The notes: generated from the sequence alone by a model not told the origin. A stretch of DNA of 64,000 nt from Macrophomina tecta (GCA_024180945.1 JAKSGN010000019.1:61671-125670); one strand, 5' to 3'; positions 20,359-31,762 are shown, numbered from the stretch's first letter. A program made the numbers and translations.

Positions 20359-21666
20359 CAAAGATGTTATATGATTAGATTTAGGCTAATCTTCAACAGA
20401 TTACTCTGTTGTTCAGACTATGTCTTACAATCTATATCATTATTTAGCTATTATAATTTATTAAAGAGAAACAAACAAAAGATAATATCACACCATAGAA
20501 TAGTGTACGAATAACAGTGTGTTAACGAAATACTTTTCTATAAGCATATATTAAACTAAACCTTTTATTTTAGAATAATCAAAAGAATCTGTATCAGATT
20601 GTATCACACCTAATTTGTAGTACATAGAAGGGTGCATATGAGGTAAAACAAGATCTCTTACTTTCGTAAGTTGATCTTTACCTATTACTAGTATATATTG
20701 ACCGTTTCTGTCATGAACAGCACGAATCAAGATATTTAATTTAGAATTAATAGCTAAGGCAAGTCTTTCAACCTCTTCTTTAGTGAAACTATTAGTATAA
20801 ATTCTAATAATATGGTCTGGAAGTTTAATATTACCATCCCCCATAATAAGATGAGCTAAAACTACTGGAGTAATTAACTCTTCTATGTTAACAGGTATAC
20901 ATTTAACAAATCTTCCTGAGTTTAATTTATAAAACATATTATAATAATACACAAATAAAGGTAAACTTTGTGTTTTAAATTTAATAATCATATTATCACT
21001 TTTAGTTTTTTTATTATAAACACTAGTCACATCAGGACTAGTACCTATATAAGGCTCAAATAGATTATATAAGTGTAAAAAATAAGATGCATGTTTAAGT
21101 CCAAATATAACAGACAGACGAGCTGCACTTGTTATACTAGATCTTTCCAAGCTACCATCACTTAAAAGTAATCCAATGAGTACCTCATGTAAGTATTTAG
21201 GCAATGTAGTTTTACTACGATAACTTCTAACATAATCTGCTAATTTCTTAAGTGAATTTAAAAATCTAATAATTGTTGTTCTTGTCATGTATTTTAATTA
21301 TCAGCGACTATAATATATTTTCATATATTGTGAATCTAGTCTATATAATATTAAATAATATTTAATAATTATATTGGAAAGTAGTGACTATCGCTCTTTA
21401 AAAACACTCCATCACTCTAACAAGTATATAAACATACCTGAGTTAAATATTAGCGCAACGCGAAAAATTAAAATTATAAGCTAAATAATATATTAATGAT
21501 TGTATCGGGCACTAAATAAGGTTAAACCTTTAGTCGTTGAACGTTATATACTTAAATACCTAAGTAAATCTTCGCTGCAAGTAGACGTACATTCTGCACG
21601 TTGTCCTTGCAATTCACCCGATTTAAATAACTACTAATAAAAAGTAGAAAATATGGGCTAAAAATA
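20359..21666 (-). mobile_element. group I intron in rnl (last intron)
   Basis: 1308-bp intron between GAGCTGGGT and TAAATACGTCGTGAG, an exact T/G fit that restores the conserved domain V sequence. Core elements are AATTGCAAGGAC near 21605, GTTCAACGACTAA near 21535 and AGACATAGTCTGAAC near 20425. The ORF lies between R and S, in the P8 region. Confidence 0.9.
20551..21288 (-). CDS. LAGLIDADG endonuclease (single-chain, rRNA-intron type)
   Basis: 245-residue intact ORF. Its two LAGLIDADG-like helices are VLIGLLLSDGSLERS (about residue 37) and VLAHLIMGDGNIKL (about residue 148), followed by TNSFTKEEVERLALAINSKL and YYKLGVI. This is the LAGLIDADG_2 architecture found in rRNA introns and in I-SceI relatives. 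Confidence 0.88.
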   Translation of the reverse strand: MTRTTIIRFLNSLKKLADYVRSYRSKTTLPKYLHEVLIGLLLSDGSLERSSITSAARLSVIFGLKHASYFLHLYNLFEPYIGTSPDVTSVYNKKTKSDNMIIKFKTQSLPLFVYYYNMFYKLNSGRFVKCIPVNIEELITPVVLAHLIMGDGNIKLPDHIIRIYTNSFTKEEVERLALAINSKLNILIRAVHDRNGQYILVIGKDQLTKVRDLVLPHMHPSMYYKLGVIQSDTDSFDYSKIKGLV

Positions 21667-22084
21667 ACCCAGCTCGTGTAGCTCTTTAATCGACGAACAG
21701 TCGTACCCTTCATGATTCCTGCATTCATGTGGATGAGCTAAGCCGACATCGCTAATTTATTAATCCTTAAGTAGCCCTAAGGTTTAGACTATATCTTCAT
21801 CCAGTATTCGAGAGAAGAATATTATTCTGGATGTAGGCGTTTAGTCGTTGAGGGTGTTTATAAAACTTAAACTTCCCTGCTGATTGTCACCATGACTTAG
21901 TCATGGCAAGTTCCAGCATATAGCCTACTTCTAATCTTATATTACTATAAGAAATCCCCGATGTCACAATATTTAGTTTTATAAGATGTCTATTAATTTA
22001 CATGTTTTTGTGTAATTTATAAAGAAAAGATGGATGAACATATTGTGTAATTAACGGCTTAATGTTATCAAAAGAGTTTTTACC

Positions 22085-22143
22085 TATATAGATTCGTCCC
22101 TCCGGAGGAGGGAGGAATCCACGCCCCCCATAGGGGGGGGCTA
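22085..22143. repeat. GC-rich cluster inside a LAGLIDADG pseudogene
   Basis: Two hairpins (CCCTCCGGAGGAGGG and CCCCCCATAGGGGGGG), ending ggggggctag. It interrupts the endonuclease coding sequence. Confidence 0.8.
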
Positions 22144-22392
22144 GATTCTATGATATAATCTATCAGCTCTACCCTTTTTATAATGGATAGAACACTTAGC
22201 ATTATAAAGATTAGCCAATATTTGAATTAATAATTCAACTTCAGCTAAAGTATAGTTATCAGTACATAGAGTAATACCTCCTCTTTTAACTAATTGACCG
22301 TCATCACAAATCCAGAAAGCTAATGCTCTCGGAGTTAAGTATTGTTGTAAACCTAAAGGTAATATTTTATTACCATTTGATAAAAACATACT

Positions 22393-22452
22393 AGTCCCCA
22401 CTTCGTGTGGCCTCGCCCACTCGGTGCTGGGGACCAGCCCCGAAGGGGCTAG
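22393..22452. repeat. GC-rich cluster inside a LAGLIDADG pseudogene
   Basis: actagtcccc...ctggggaccagccccgaaggggctagt; begins and ends with the ACTAG(T) motif typical of these clusters and splits the same ORF as 22085-22143. Confidence 0.8.
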
Positions 22453-22847
22453 TTAAAGGAAAAAGTAACTCAGAATTATGAGTCTTAAATTAAATAGAGC
22501 CATTAACACTATTATATCTAGAATCTTTTCTAGAGTAATACTTAATATCATGTAAACCTATACCTGCATTTTTTCAATGTTTGGTATATAAACATAATAT
22601 AATCCTTGTGCTTAGTAGTTTGTTCAAAAGTAATAAATGCTTTATCACCTCCTGATACTCCAATATGCGCATCACCTAATAAACAACCAATTAACATATT
22701 GTCATCAAATTTGATTAAGTTTTTCATTTAAGTAGCTACTAAAGAAATTTTATTTAAAATACACTATATATTGTGAAAAAAAATAATTTTTTTTCAAGGT
22801 GCCAAACTGCGCACTCAATTTGTACTCTCTGGCGCAATTAGCCTGTT

Positions 22848-24229
22848 CAATTATGTTATAATAAAGGTTTATCCTTTATTCCTCTTTTCTCAAAGAGGTT
22901 CAGACTATGTCTTCGTTTTACTTTAAACTTAAAACTATTTATATTTTTAAATTATAGATTTTTTTATGACTTTATATTTTTTTATATATAAAATATATTT
23001 TTTTTATATATTTTATATATTTTTAAATAGAAAGTAAATAGAAATAATAAAAGTTAAGGTAACTTAAATCTCATTTCAGGTATAATATATGGATCTATTA
23101 AAGATAAAAAGGTAGGATAACTATCTGATTTAATAACTATAACCTTTTTACCTTTATTAGAACGGACCTCCACCTGAAGATCAAATTTAACCCCTAACTG
23201 GTCCGCCATGGTAAATACCTCAACATCTTTAAAACTCTGAGTATTAAGCACAATACTCTTATTTTTAGAGTTTTTATTATAATCCAATTTACCACCATCA
23301 TCGCAAAATCAATAACAAAGACCCCTAGGTGTTAAATGATTTTTAATCAAATCAGGAGCAATAATTTTCTTATTATAGTTATCTAAAAATAATTGAGCTA
23401 AATAATTAAAGGCTTCATGACTTAAGGTTTGAAATCCTCAATTAAGAACTTCATTACCTGAAGGGCTTAATCTAAGCTTTTCATGTGGTTCCGATAGAAC
23501 CCATCTATCAAATACACTGAAAACATGAAATAAGTAAACTTTATGTTTATTACTTCACTCAAACTTCATTCTAAAAGTTTTACCTTTATTTTGAGTCTGC
23601 AGACTAGCATCACCTAACATAAGTCCAACTGCTGCTTCCTTTTCAATCTGTGACAAACTACATAGCGAATCCTTATATTGTTTTAACAATTTGCTATTAG
23701 GTCCTAACCCTAATACCTGAGACTTGCTAATTTTATTTGTAACAGTAGAATGAAATCTTACTTTATTTAAATTAATATTTGTTGTAAGTACAGTATTCAT
23801 CATAATTTAATCATATAAATAATCTAATTTTCTTTCACTAATAATAGTGTGGGATACATTATCCGTCGTTTTCTATAACCTCCAGGGACATATATTGGGG
23901 GATACCCTTATATACCTTACGTCCCTTATTAATTAAAAATTACTTTTTTTATTTTTTACAAAAATACAGGCTAATTTATTTTTTTCAGATATGTATATTT
24001 AAGTTTAAAGTTTAAACGGAGGATTTTCATGGAAGGATTATTATTTTATAATAATTGCCTTCTAGTCGTTGAACGTCCTTATATTTAAATTTTAGTATAA
24101 CCCTTTAAATATAAATTCCGCTTCAAGTTAACTATGTAGTATTCATTAAATTTAATAGTATTTCTTGAAATTTATCCTCTTTATTACCTTACAATTATTT
24201 ATTGCAGGAGGACTAACAGTTTTTTTGTA
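22848..24229 (-). mobile_element. omega-type group I intron in rnl (mL2449 site)
   Basis: 1382-bp intron inserted exactly at TAGGGAT|AACAGGCTAAT, the classical omega site in the peptidyl-transferase loop. Core: TTTCAAGAAATAC near 24165, GTTCAACGACTAG near 24068 and AGACATAGTCTGAACC near 22900. The ORF is in the P8 region, as in yeast omega. In Pezizomycotina this site usually carries an rps3-bearing intron; here rps3 is elsewhere (45343-46761). Confidence 0.92.
23054..23803 (-). CDS. I-SceI-like LAGLIDADG homing endonuclease
   Basis: 249 residues, intact under code 4. From memory it is strikingly close to yeast I-SceI: LGPNSKLLKQYKDSL, then GLMLGDASLQTQNKGKTF (first motif, about residue 60), LTPRGLCYWFCDDGGK (second motif, about residue 160), NKSIVLNTQSF and a C-terminal YIIPEMRFKLP. 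Same insertion site and same P8 location as omega. The start is the first ATG of MM (23803). Expected to cut intronless rnl at the omega site. Confidence 0.93.
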
Positions 24230-26151
24230 ATCCCTAGCGTAGCTTTTTCAATAATACAAGACCTTTCCTTTCTGCGTCTTGCGATCTTATGCCCCGCTTA
24301 TGCGACTGAAAGACGTGTAGGTCAAACAGTAAAGCAAGATTAAGCCATTAAACTTTTGAAGTAAATATCAAAATCATTATAAAAATATCTTTGGCAATAA
24401 ACCAAAGCATACAAATATAACAACTAAAAACATTACTAATAAATTTAATTAATATTTTTTTTACATCTATTTCCCATATAGTTAAAATCTTACTTAGATT
24501 AAAAAATATAGTTCTAACTCAATAGAAAAATAACTGAATTAGTTATATATACAACTAATAACAAAATAAATATAGAATATATTTGTCATGTTTTCATTGA
24601 AAACATGACAAATACACTCAATTGCAATATGCAATTTTACAAAATTAACTTTGGATATACCCAGGTACTTTTTATGGGATCTGTGCCCCGCATAAACCGT
24701 CCACTAGTAACTGTTTCCCGGGCTATTTATTAAATATCCCCTTTTCCTTTATGGATAAGCTTTGTAGACTTGGCCTATCAATGAGTCACTATTTGATAGA
24801 CGTATTCTACTGATATGACAAACAAAGTAAAGGTGTTTCAATTCTATTTCAACAATTACCTTATACACTACAACTTGTTAAATCATATCCAGTAACTAGC
24901 AACAGTAAAGCTGCATAGGGTCTTCTCGTCTAACTAGAGGTAAGCAGCATCTTCACTGCTATTTCAATTTCACTGAGCCAATCATTGAGACAGCTGTTGT
25001 ATCGTTTTATCATTCATGCAAAGACCGCATTTAACGGCCAAGGTATTCCGCTACCTTAGGACCCTTATAGATAAGGCCGCCATTGAATGGGGGTTCCTTC
25101 AAAACCTAGCCTATTTTAGTCAGCTAAATAAATTCGTTAACCATCCATCATCGGGCAGACGGCACACTTTATACTTCGATTTGTCATCTTGCGCAAAGTG
25201 CTGTGTTTTAATTAAACAGTCGTACAACACCATTCTGTGCCTCCTCTTCTAAACCTGATATTAATCAGTTAGAATGGCACTCCTTATCCCGCAGTTACGG
25301 AGTCAATTTGCCGAGTTCCTTAATGATTGTTAGCTCAAGCGCCTTCGTATTCTCTACTTGCTTACTGGTGATAGTTTCTAGGTACGGTTTTGCCATAATA
25401 TAATGTAAATATTATACTAGACACCCTTATGTTTTTTTCCAGAACACTTAATACTCTATTATTAAAGATATTTAGACTCAGTTGTAAAATTCTTTAATCT
25501 TAAGGTTGTCATACATAAGGAAGATTTTCTCATCGTTTAATCCTTTAGGGCAGGTCTGTAAACTTAGAGGCCGTTACTTTAAAGAAATTCCATAAGCTTA
25601 AGGCGAGGGTATTCCCCTTTTTCGTTACTCATGTCAGCATTCTCACTTGGGTTATCTAATTTTTTTACTTAAAAAGTAAAAATCCAAGATTTCCCCAACG
25701 TTCCGCTACCCCATAAATATAATATTATATAAACACCGTATAATTAAAAATTTACAATATTACCCGGTGTTTTATTATCAAATATTAATAAATATGGACA
25801 AGGTGTCGGTATATTGTTTTAGATCCGTTATATTTTCGGTGCTTTTAACTTATATAAATTAATATACATTAACTTATAATTGAACCAGTGCTCTGTTACG
25901 CATAACCATCAGATTTATCATACAAATAATAAACAGGTAGTACTTACAAATAATTAGATAATGGTCTACTAATATCTAATAATTTGCACACTTTATTTCA
26001 AGGAGAGGTATTGACCTTTAAATGTCTATAAGGCTATGCAAAAGAATATTAACATTAGTTAATATCTCAAAGTCCCGAAGGGGACTTCCCCTTAAGAAGG
26101 CCCCTGAAGGGACCTTCCCGCAGGGAAAGTGTGTTCATATTAGATTTTAAT

Positions 26152-26194
26152 AGTCTACCCCCCGTAGGGGGGGTGGACCGCCGTAGGCAGTCTA
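26152..26194. repeat. GC-rich cluster, family A copy 1
   Basis: AGTCTACC(C/G)n ... GGACCGCCGTAGGCAGTCT on the plus strand. Family A copies are also at 28556-28608, 30947-30987, 33341-33377 and 48839-48889. Confidence 0.88.
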
Positions 26195-27440
26195 ATTTTT
26201 TCTAAGCCTTCGACAGTTAAGTGCTCTTTATTGCTAACAAGTTTGACTACTTTACAAAAATCATTATAATTATCCAATTTAACTCCAATTATAGAATACT
26301 TTTCAAAAAACGGAATTATCTTATCAGTTATATCCATAAATTTTGTTACTTGAAAATCTACGATATCGCCACGTTCAGATATAAAACCGCAACCTAAATA
26401 ACTAACTAATCTCTCCATTAAAAATTTATCTCGAGATTGTTGAGTTATTTGAAATCTTAATTGTACCTGATAGCCCATTACATGGCTAGTTGATTTAAAC
26501 ACTCTAACCATGAAACTTCCTTCACCACTTGCAAAACCGGCAATTCAGTTAGGATCCGGTATTTCTTTAATAATTTTACATCTCTGCATATTTACAGATT
26601 CAAGTTTAGGGAATGCTTCTTTTAATTGATCAGGTAAACCTTTATTAATTAAAGCTTTAATTGCCACTAATTTATTTAAACCTTCAATAGTAAGATGCTG
26701 TTTATTTAGAATTAATTCATTTTTTGAAAAGTAAATAATCAGCCCATTTTTGAGTAATTAGTGGATAATTATCAAAAAATTTTATAATAGCGGACATATC
26801 CTTAAAAGAGGATACTTGTAGTTCAACTGAATCTTGACGACTTTTAGATCTATAAATTTTTCCAACCCCTAATCTGGATTGAATTAATTTTAAAATCTTT
26901 TCATCTTTTAAGTGTAACCCTATTTGGAAATAAAGTCTAACAGACAGAGGTATAGTATTATTACCTAATCCTTCTGCTTTTTCACTATAAAGAGATGAAC
27001 ATCAAGGATTGCCCTTATAATTTTTATTTTTAATAATAGAAATACGAAAACAACCTTCAGCATCTACAAATCCAGCTACTCATCAACCACTTATAACTTT
27101 GTTATGACCCATTATACAAAAGGTACGCTTAGATAATTTTGTTACCTGTGATGCAGTACTAAAATTTAAACTCTTAGTAAAGTTTAAACCTTCCCGCAGG
27201 GAAAGTTTTGGTATTCTTGTTAGAAATAAAGTAGTACCTCCTTTGTTTCAGGTATTTCTTACTTGTTTATTATTTGCTAAGAAGGGATTCTGACTCAAAA
27301 GTTTATTTCTAAACCCATTAGAGTACACCTTAAACACAAAAGAACTTCTCTTGTGTCAACTACCGTCTACTCGTTGCTCTTTTACAGATCTTAAACTTCG
27401 ATTAATCAAAGGTTTGGATTTAAAATCTGACTTAGATCCG
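26152..27440 (-). pseudogene. LAGLIDADG endonuclease, frameshifted, altered C-terminus
   Basis: Begins in the YRGSKS core block. The first motif is VAGFVDAEGCFRI and the second IAGFASGEGSFMV, each with normal downstream elements. A single extra A in an A6 run near 26720 shifts the frame between the halves (DYLLFKK then NELILNKQHL). The C-terminus is replaced by a family A GC cluster (26152-26194), giving ...RLPTAVHPPYGG and a stop. The A-run shift could be an assembly error. Residues KRTFCIMGHNK derive from DNA identical over about 21 bases to an rnl segment near 30545. Confidence 0.8.
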
Positions 27441-28074
27441 CGATATTCCATTTCTCTTTCGATTATCTTCTGACTTGTTACCATACCTGAGTAATTAATT
27501 CAGCCACTTATATTTTTTCAAATAAAGCTTGGTATCAGAAGCTTTAGGAGTTCCCCGGAGTTTGATAGTTTCTCCCACATAGATGATATCCCACATCACC
27601 CGGTAGGTCTTCAAAAAATGGCCGCTTCTAAGCCTATTTCCTGGTTGTATTTGAAAAATACTTCCTTAATTTCACTTAACAATAATTTTGGAACCTTAAA
27701 CACTTGTTCTGGGCTGTTTCCCTTTAGACATACAACCTTATCGTACTATGTCTGATTATTCAATATTCATCTTTGCCCTTCCGAGAGCAAATACTCACCG
27801 ATAAAATCTTCACGATCCCCCGATGTATGCAAAACTATTACCTTAGAAACCTAAGATAATACAATTTTGCCTGAGATCACAGTTCTGTACCTGCTAAGAT
27901 GTTACTTGAATTACCTACTTATATAGGTTTCGCGGAAACAGATCTACCTCTTTAGCCTTTATATTTCTTTATTTTATTAATAAATTAATAAAGAAATATA
28001 AGGGCCGAGCTAAGGTCCTTCTCCCTAAATAGCTATTAGCTATCCATTTAACGAATAATAAAATACTTTTTTAT

Positions 28075-28700
28075 TTAATTTTTTGTGGCCACAATGTATT
28101 GCCCTTTTACAGTTCTACCTGTGTCAAGAGCTTTTTTTACAGCTGTTCTACTAACAGCTATAGCTTTAGCTGCATCAGTTAAGCTTGCATATTCCACCTC
28201 TAGGGTGGTATTTATATCTTTTACTGTCACCGATACACCTATAAGTGCTGTAGTAGCTGCTGAAATTTTAGCACGAGTTTCATCTGACAATTTAATACCT
28301 TTACGTGCTATAGATATTTTATTTTTTTCATCTTCAGTTAATATTCTACCTGTTGCTGCCAAAGATAGATTATTTCTTGTAGCTTCGCTCACTTTACGAC
28401 TATTCTTAAAGAATTCTAAGGTTTCATCGCTATGTTTAAAGCCTAAAGATGAACCTGCTATTTCTAATATATTATATTCAGGTTTTAAGAGACCAAAATA
28501 GTATTGTTCTCTTGTTACAGGATATACTCCTTGTTCACAGTACTCTAAAATTTCTAGACTGCCCCGCGCATGCGGAGGCGGTCCACCCCGGCGGAGCCGG
28601 GGTAGACTAAAATTATCAAATCCATACTTTAAAAGAGCATTATGTATAGGAGTTTTATACTTAGTTAAATGTTGGATACTAAAATATTTATATAGTCTTT
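28075..28700 (-). pseudogene. GIY-YIG endonuclease lacking its catalytic start
   Basis: Readable from LTERLYKYFSIQHLTKY through LLKPEYNILEIAGSSLGFKHS, NUMOD3-like KKISIARKGIKLSDETRAKI and a C-terminal NUMOD1 helix-turn-helix ending YIVATKN, stop at 28075. The GIY...YVG N-terminus is absent. A family A GC cluster (28556-28608) sits in frame, adding about 17 Arg/Pro/Gly-rich residues between FS and LEILEYC. Located within rnl, next to a complete GIY-YIG ORF. Confidence 0.78.
28556..28608. repeat. GC-rich cluster, family A copy 2
   Basis: AGACTGCC...GGCGGTCCACCCCG...GGGGTAGACT with a longer stem. In frame inside a GIY-YIG ORF. Confidence 0.85.
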
Positions 28701-28716
28701 CAGTTAGGTTTTACAT

Positions 28717-29763
28717 CTAATTTTTAGAGTTTACCTTTTCTATTTGATAACGTTTTTTTACTACAAATGAATTATTTGTCTTAAACCTAACTGAAAGAGA
28801 AGGTTGTGTAACACCTATTGCTTCTGCTGCTTTTGTTATCGAAGTGTACACAGAAGTTTCATTAGTTTTTATATCTAAAACCCTTATAGCTGTTCCCGTT
28901 TTTTCACTCATATTAGCTTTGGTTAATTCTGAAAGCTGAGACTTTCCTAATCTAGCCGCACTAATCAGGGCTTTTGTCTCTTCACTATGAGTTTTACCAA
29001 AATTTGGATTATTTATACCCCTAGCTGCCTCACTAATTAATTTTTTAGTCAGTTCAGAGTGTTTACGCCCTTGAGCGGATTTACTCATTTTTAACAGAGT
29101 TTCTGCCAGATGAGTAGAACCGAGTTTTGAACCTGCTGTAGGGTTAATATTATATTCTGGTTTTAACAAGTCGATATAATATTGTTCTCTACTTATAACA
29201 TTATCAGCTATACAGTATTCTAAGATTTCTAATTGAAAATTTGAGTGACCATAGCTTAATATTGCGCTATAAATTCGGCTTTTACCTCTTAATAGCTCAG
29301 AAGCAATATAACTAAAATTATAGTATTTTTTTAGTCTTAGTGATAGATTTACACTACTACCTACATAGGTATTACCATTTACTTTATTTATTCAACGGTA
29401 AATACCTACTTTGTCTTTATTATCCTTTAGGATCATTAATTTATTTTGATCTGCGTCAGGATATATAACTACTGGATTTAAGTTATTGTTAGTATTAATT
29501 ACATTGTTCAGCTTTGAGCATGTTGAAAAACATGCATATTTAGTGTGTTGTACACACACCTCTGAACTACCTACATAGGTTTTACTATTAATATTATTAA
29601 CCCAACGATATACAACTGGTTTATTTTTGTTATCACGAAGTATACGAGCTTTTTCAAGCTCGCAATTTTGGTAAATAACTACAGGTTTTATACCAGAAGA
29701 ACTATTTCCTGGTTTTGTAGAGTAAGGACTACGTCCTATATTAAAATGTAGAAAGAAATTCAT
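28717..29763 (-). CDS. GIY-YIG endonuclease inserted in rnl
   Basis: 348-residue ORF, continuous with one TGA-Trp. Unusually it has two GIY-YIG openings: VVYRWVNNINSKTYVGSS (about residue 50) and, about 75 residues on, VGIYRWINKVNGNTYVGSS, each preceded by a PVVIY...KLMILKDNK-type lead-in. Only the second leads into a full domain with LLKPEYNINPTAGS, followed by NUMOD3 repeats (GRKHSELTKKLISEAARG) and a NUMOD1 C-terminus. This looks like an internal duplication of the N-terminus. No clear group I core was found around it. Confidence 0.82.
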
Positions 29764-29934
29764 GTTAGTAGCTTTTTAATTATAAATATTACGCAAATGC
29801 ATATCCAATCGCTATAGACTCTATCCTTTCAATTCTATCACGGGGTCAGGGTGCTAACCTTCCTATGGCCCGAGTACCTTTCTACAGTGTACCTTGCTTG
29901 TAGCTGCTACGGGTATTTACTGGTGATAGTTTAT

Positions 29935-30276
29935 CGGCTATTATTCAATAAAAGATATAAATCTTCTATGAAGGTAATAAAGGATTGAATATGGGCCATA
30001 AAGGCGGAAAAAACAATCTTTGGGTGTATAGTTAATGAATTACAAAGTATTTTATTATTCTGCATCCTTTCGAATGGGGCTTGACTATATCTTAAGCTTG
30101 CGCCAACCAACATTTAGTCGATGAACTGCACACCACGAAGGTGCTTGGCTGCGGATTACCCATTCACTTTCGCTATCAATTTCGATGTTACCATACCACG
30201 AGTCATTACCTGTGCCGCAAATGTGTTACCACATCTGTTTGGTTGAAATTGCTTTAGGGCTTCCCCGTCAATTTGA
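29935..30276 (-). mobile_element. probable ORF-less group I intron in rnl
   Basis: Contains AATTGACGGGGAAGCCCT near 30260, GGTATGGTAACATCG near 30195, GTTCATCGACTAA near 30120 and GATATAGTCAAGCC near 30085, in group I order. About 340 bp. Boundaries not fixed. Confidence 0.65.
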
Positions 30277-30946
30277 TGGTTTATAGCAGAAGGTTCACTT
30301 CTACTTACTGGCCTAAATAGTGGCTCAGACTATTTTTTACCAGCTATCCTAGTCAGTTTTGTCTTTCACTAACTTACCACAATTCTTCGGATATCTTTAC
30401 AACGATAACCCGTTCGGACTTTTATAATCCTGATTATGGTAAGATCACTAGGCTTCGGGTCTAATACTAGATACTTATTCATTATTTCATAATCGGTTTA
30501 TCTAGGCATAGTGCTATGCTCGCATCTAATACTAACTTGCTGACCCATTATACAAAAGGTACACTCTCGTTTTTTATTTAAACTTAACTTGAGCTGCTTA
30601 TAAAACCACTATTTCAAGATATTTCCCTCACGGTACTCATTCACTATCGCTTATATATCATATTTAGCCTTAGAGGAAGGTTCCCCTATATTCAAACAGA
30701 TTAATCCATTTTACTTGCTTAATAATTAGGCTTTTCTACTTTCGTTCACACTAATCATAGAATCTCGTTTGATTTCTTTTCCTGAAGTTACTAAGATATT
30801 TCAATTCACTTCGTTTATTAATATAATTTCTCTAAGAGTTTAGTGGATCCAACTTCCTTGATTAGAACCAAGGAGGGGTTCTGTGAAAAATATCACCTAG
30901 AAGTGCACTTTATCTTCAGGGTCTTCATTTACTCAGTTGAATAAAT

Positions 30947-30987
30947 AGACTGCCTACGGCGGTCCACCCCCCGTAGGGGGGTAGACT
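30947..30987. repeat. GC-rich cluster, family A copy 3
   Basis: AGACTGCCTACGGCGGTCC then a CCCCCCGTAGGGGGG hairpin, then TAGACT. It lies in the 5' region of rnl, so is probably part of the rRNA transcript. Confidence 0.85.
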
Positions 30988-31192
30988 ATATTATATAAAA
31001 ATAAGTCTACAAAACAGTCAACACATTAGACTCTTTGATATATAGCTTTTATCATCCATAATAGTTTCTTTATATACTTGCCATCATAACACTAAAGGTG
31101 TTATGATGAAATATCACATTACATATCAATTACCTTTAATAAAAAAAAATTACAATACTATTTTTACAATATATCATATACATATTATATTT

Positions 31193-31264
31193 CGGGTCAT
31201 TATGATTCGAACATAACTACTCCTCAACCCAAATGAGACGCCTAACCAACCCGGCTCTAACCCG
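31193..31264 (-). tRNA. trnP: tRNA-Pro (UGG)
   Basis: Acceptor CGGGTTA with TGACCCG, anticodon arm TCTCA-TTTGGGT-TGAGG, T-arm TATG/CATA. Immediately upstream of rnl. Confidence 0.92.
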
Positions 31265-31291
31265 TATATACATATATATGCTTATATATCC

Positions 31292-31378
31292 AGAGAATAT
31301 CCGATTCGAACGGATGTTAGTAGGCTATACTAAAATAAGTTTCAAGCTTATCACCTTAAACCACTCGGTCAATTCTCT
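31292..31378 (-). tRNA. trnS(uga): tRNA-Ser (UGA)
   Basis: 87-nt type II tRNA. Acceptor AGAGAAT/ATTCTCT, anticodon arm ATAAG-CTTGAAA-CTTAT. Confidence 0.93.
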
Positions 31379-31407
31379 TATACTTATTATAAATATTTAT
31401 AATTTTT

Positions 31408-31478
31408 GATTCCTCGACGAATTGAACGTCGATCACATCCTTATCAAAAATGCGCTTTACCTATTAAGCTAAGGAACC
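31408..31478 (-). tRNA. trnI: tRNA-Ile (GAU)
   Basis: Acceptor GGTTCCT/AGGAATC, anticodon arm CATTT-TTGATAA-GGATG, T-arm CGACG/CGTCG. Confidence 0.92.
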
Positions 31479-31762
31479 TTAATGTTAAATAATATACACT
31501 AATGGGCTCCGGGATCCCTGCTACCCTAGCCGCGCAGCTTTAAATATTAAATTTTTAAGGCCAGGGTAATTTTTATAAAAATTTTCTGTGCAAATTATAA
31601 GAAAAAGGTTTAAATATACTATATAAGAAAAATCACATAATTAAATAAATAACCATCGTATTTGGGTATAATAAGTAAAATATTTAAACAGCGAATAATA
31701 CTTATAAAAGACATACTATACCGGTTAAGCTTAATAATATAAATTATTAAAAAAAGTTATAC

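Larger units (their letters stand above)
21990..22730 (-). pseudogene. LAGLIDADG_2 ORF broken by two GC-rich clusters
   Basis: N-terminal part MKNLIKFDDNMLIGCLLGDA... ends in stops near 22580. A GC cluster at 22393-22452 interrupts it. The middle part continues LTPRALAFWICDDGQLVKRGG and CTDNYTLAEVELL. A second GC cluster at 22085-22143 truncates it, and the C-terminal YVHPSFLYKLHKNM is found beyond that. Related to the omega endonuclease in this window but inactive as it stands. Confidence 0.82.
21752..22796 (-). mobile_element. group I intron in rnl (penultimate intron)
   Basis: 1045-bp intron between TTTGGCACCT and CGATGTCGGC, with T/G ends. The S-like GATATAGTCTAAACC lies near 21805. It carries a decayed LAGLIDADG ORF. 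The two flanking exons are only 51 and 85 bases. Confidence 0.85.
26039..27597 (-). mobile_element. group I intron in rnl with LAGLIDADG ORF
   Basis: 1559-bp intron. Boundaries chosen as ...CGGGT| and G|CATAGCC near the LSU helix after GGCTTAGAAGCGGCCA; the fit to the LSU consensus is fair. Internal blocks CAAACTCCGGGGAACTCC and ATCGCGGATCTAAG place it in the same intron family as nad2 i1 and cox3 i2. Confidence 0.75.
20050..31135 (-). rRNA. rnl: large subunit ribosomal RNA, highly interrupted
   Basis: Mitochondrial LSU rRNA. Landmarks are the sarcin-ricin loop (ACGAAAGGAGTT near 20280), CGTCGTGAGACAG near 20345, the GATGTCGGCTTAGCTCATCC segment near 21740, TTTGGCACCT near 22800, and TAGGGAT|AACAGGCTAAT at the peptidyl-transferase region (24230/22847). 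Exon pieces that can be placed are 20050-20358, 21667-21751, 22797-22847, 24230-26038 and 27598 to about 28060, plus pieces between about 29770 and 31135. The 5' and 3' ends are approximate. A GC cluster at 30947-30987 lies inside the 5' region. Confidence 0.92.

Noticed and set aside
25016..25252. Plus-strand ORF in rnl
   Set aside because: It overlaps conserved LSU rRNA sequence and has no recognisable product.
28085..28501. Plus-strand 138-codon ORF
   Set aside because: Antisense shadow of the GIY-YIG fragment 28075-28700, which has clear family motifs.
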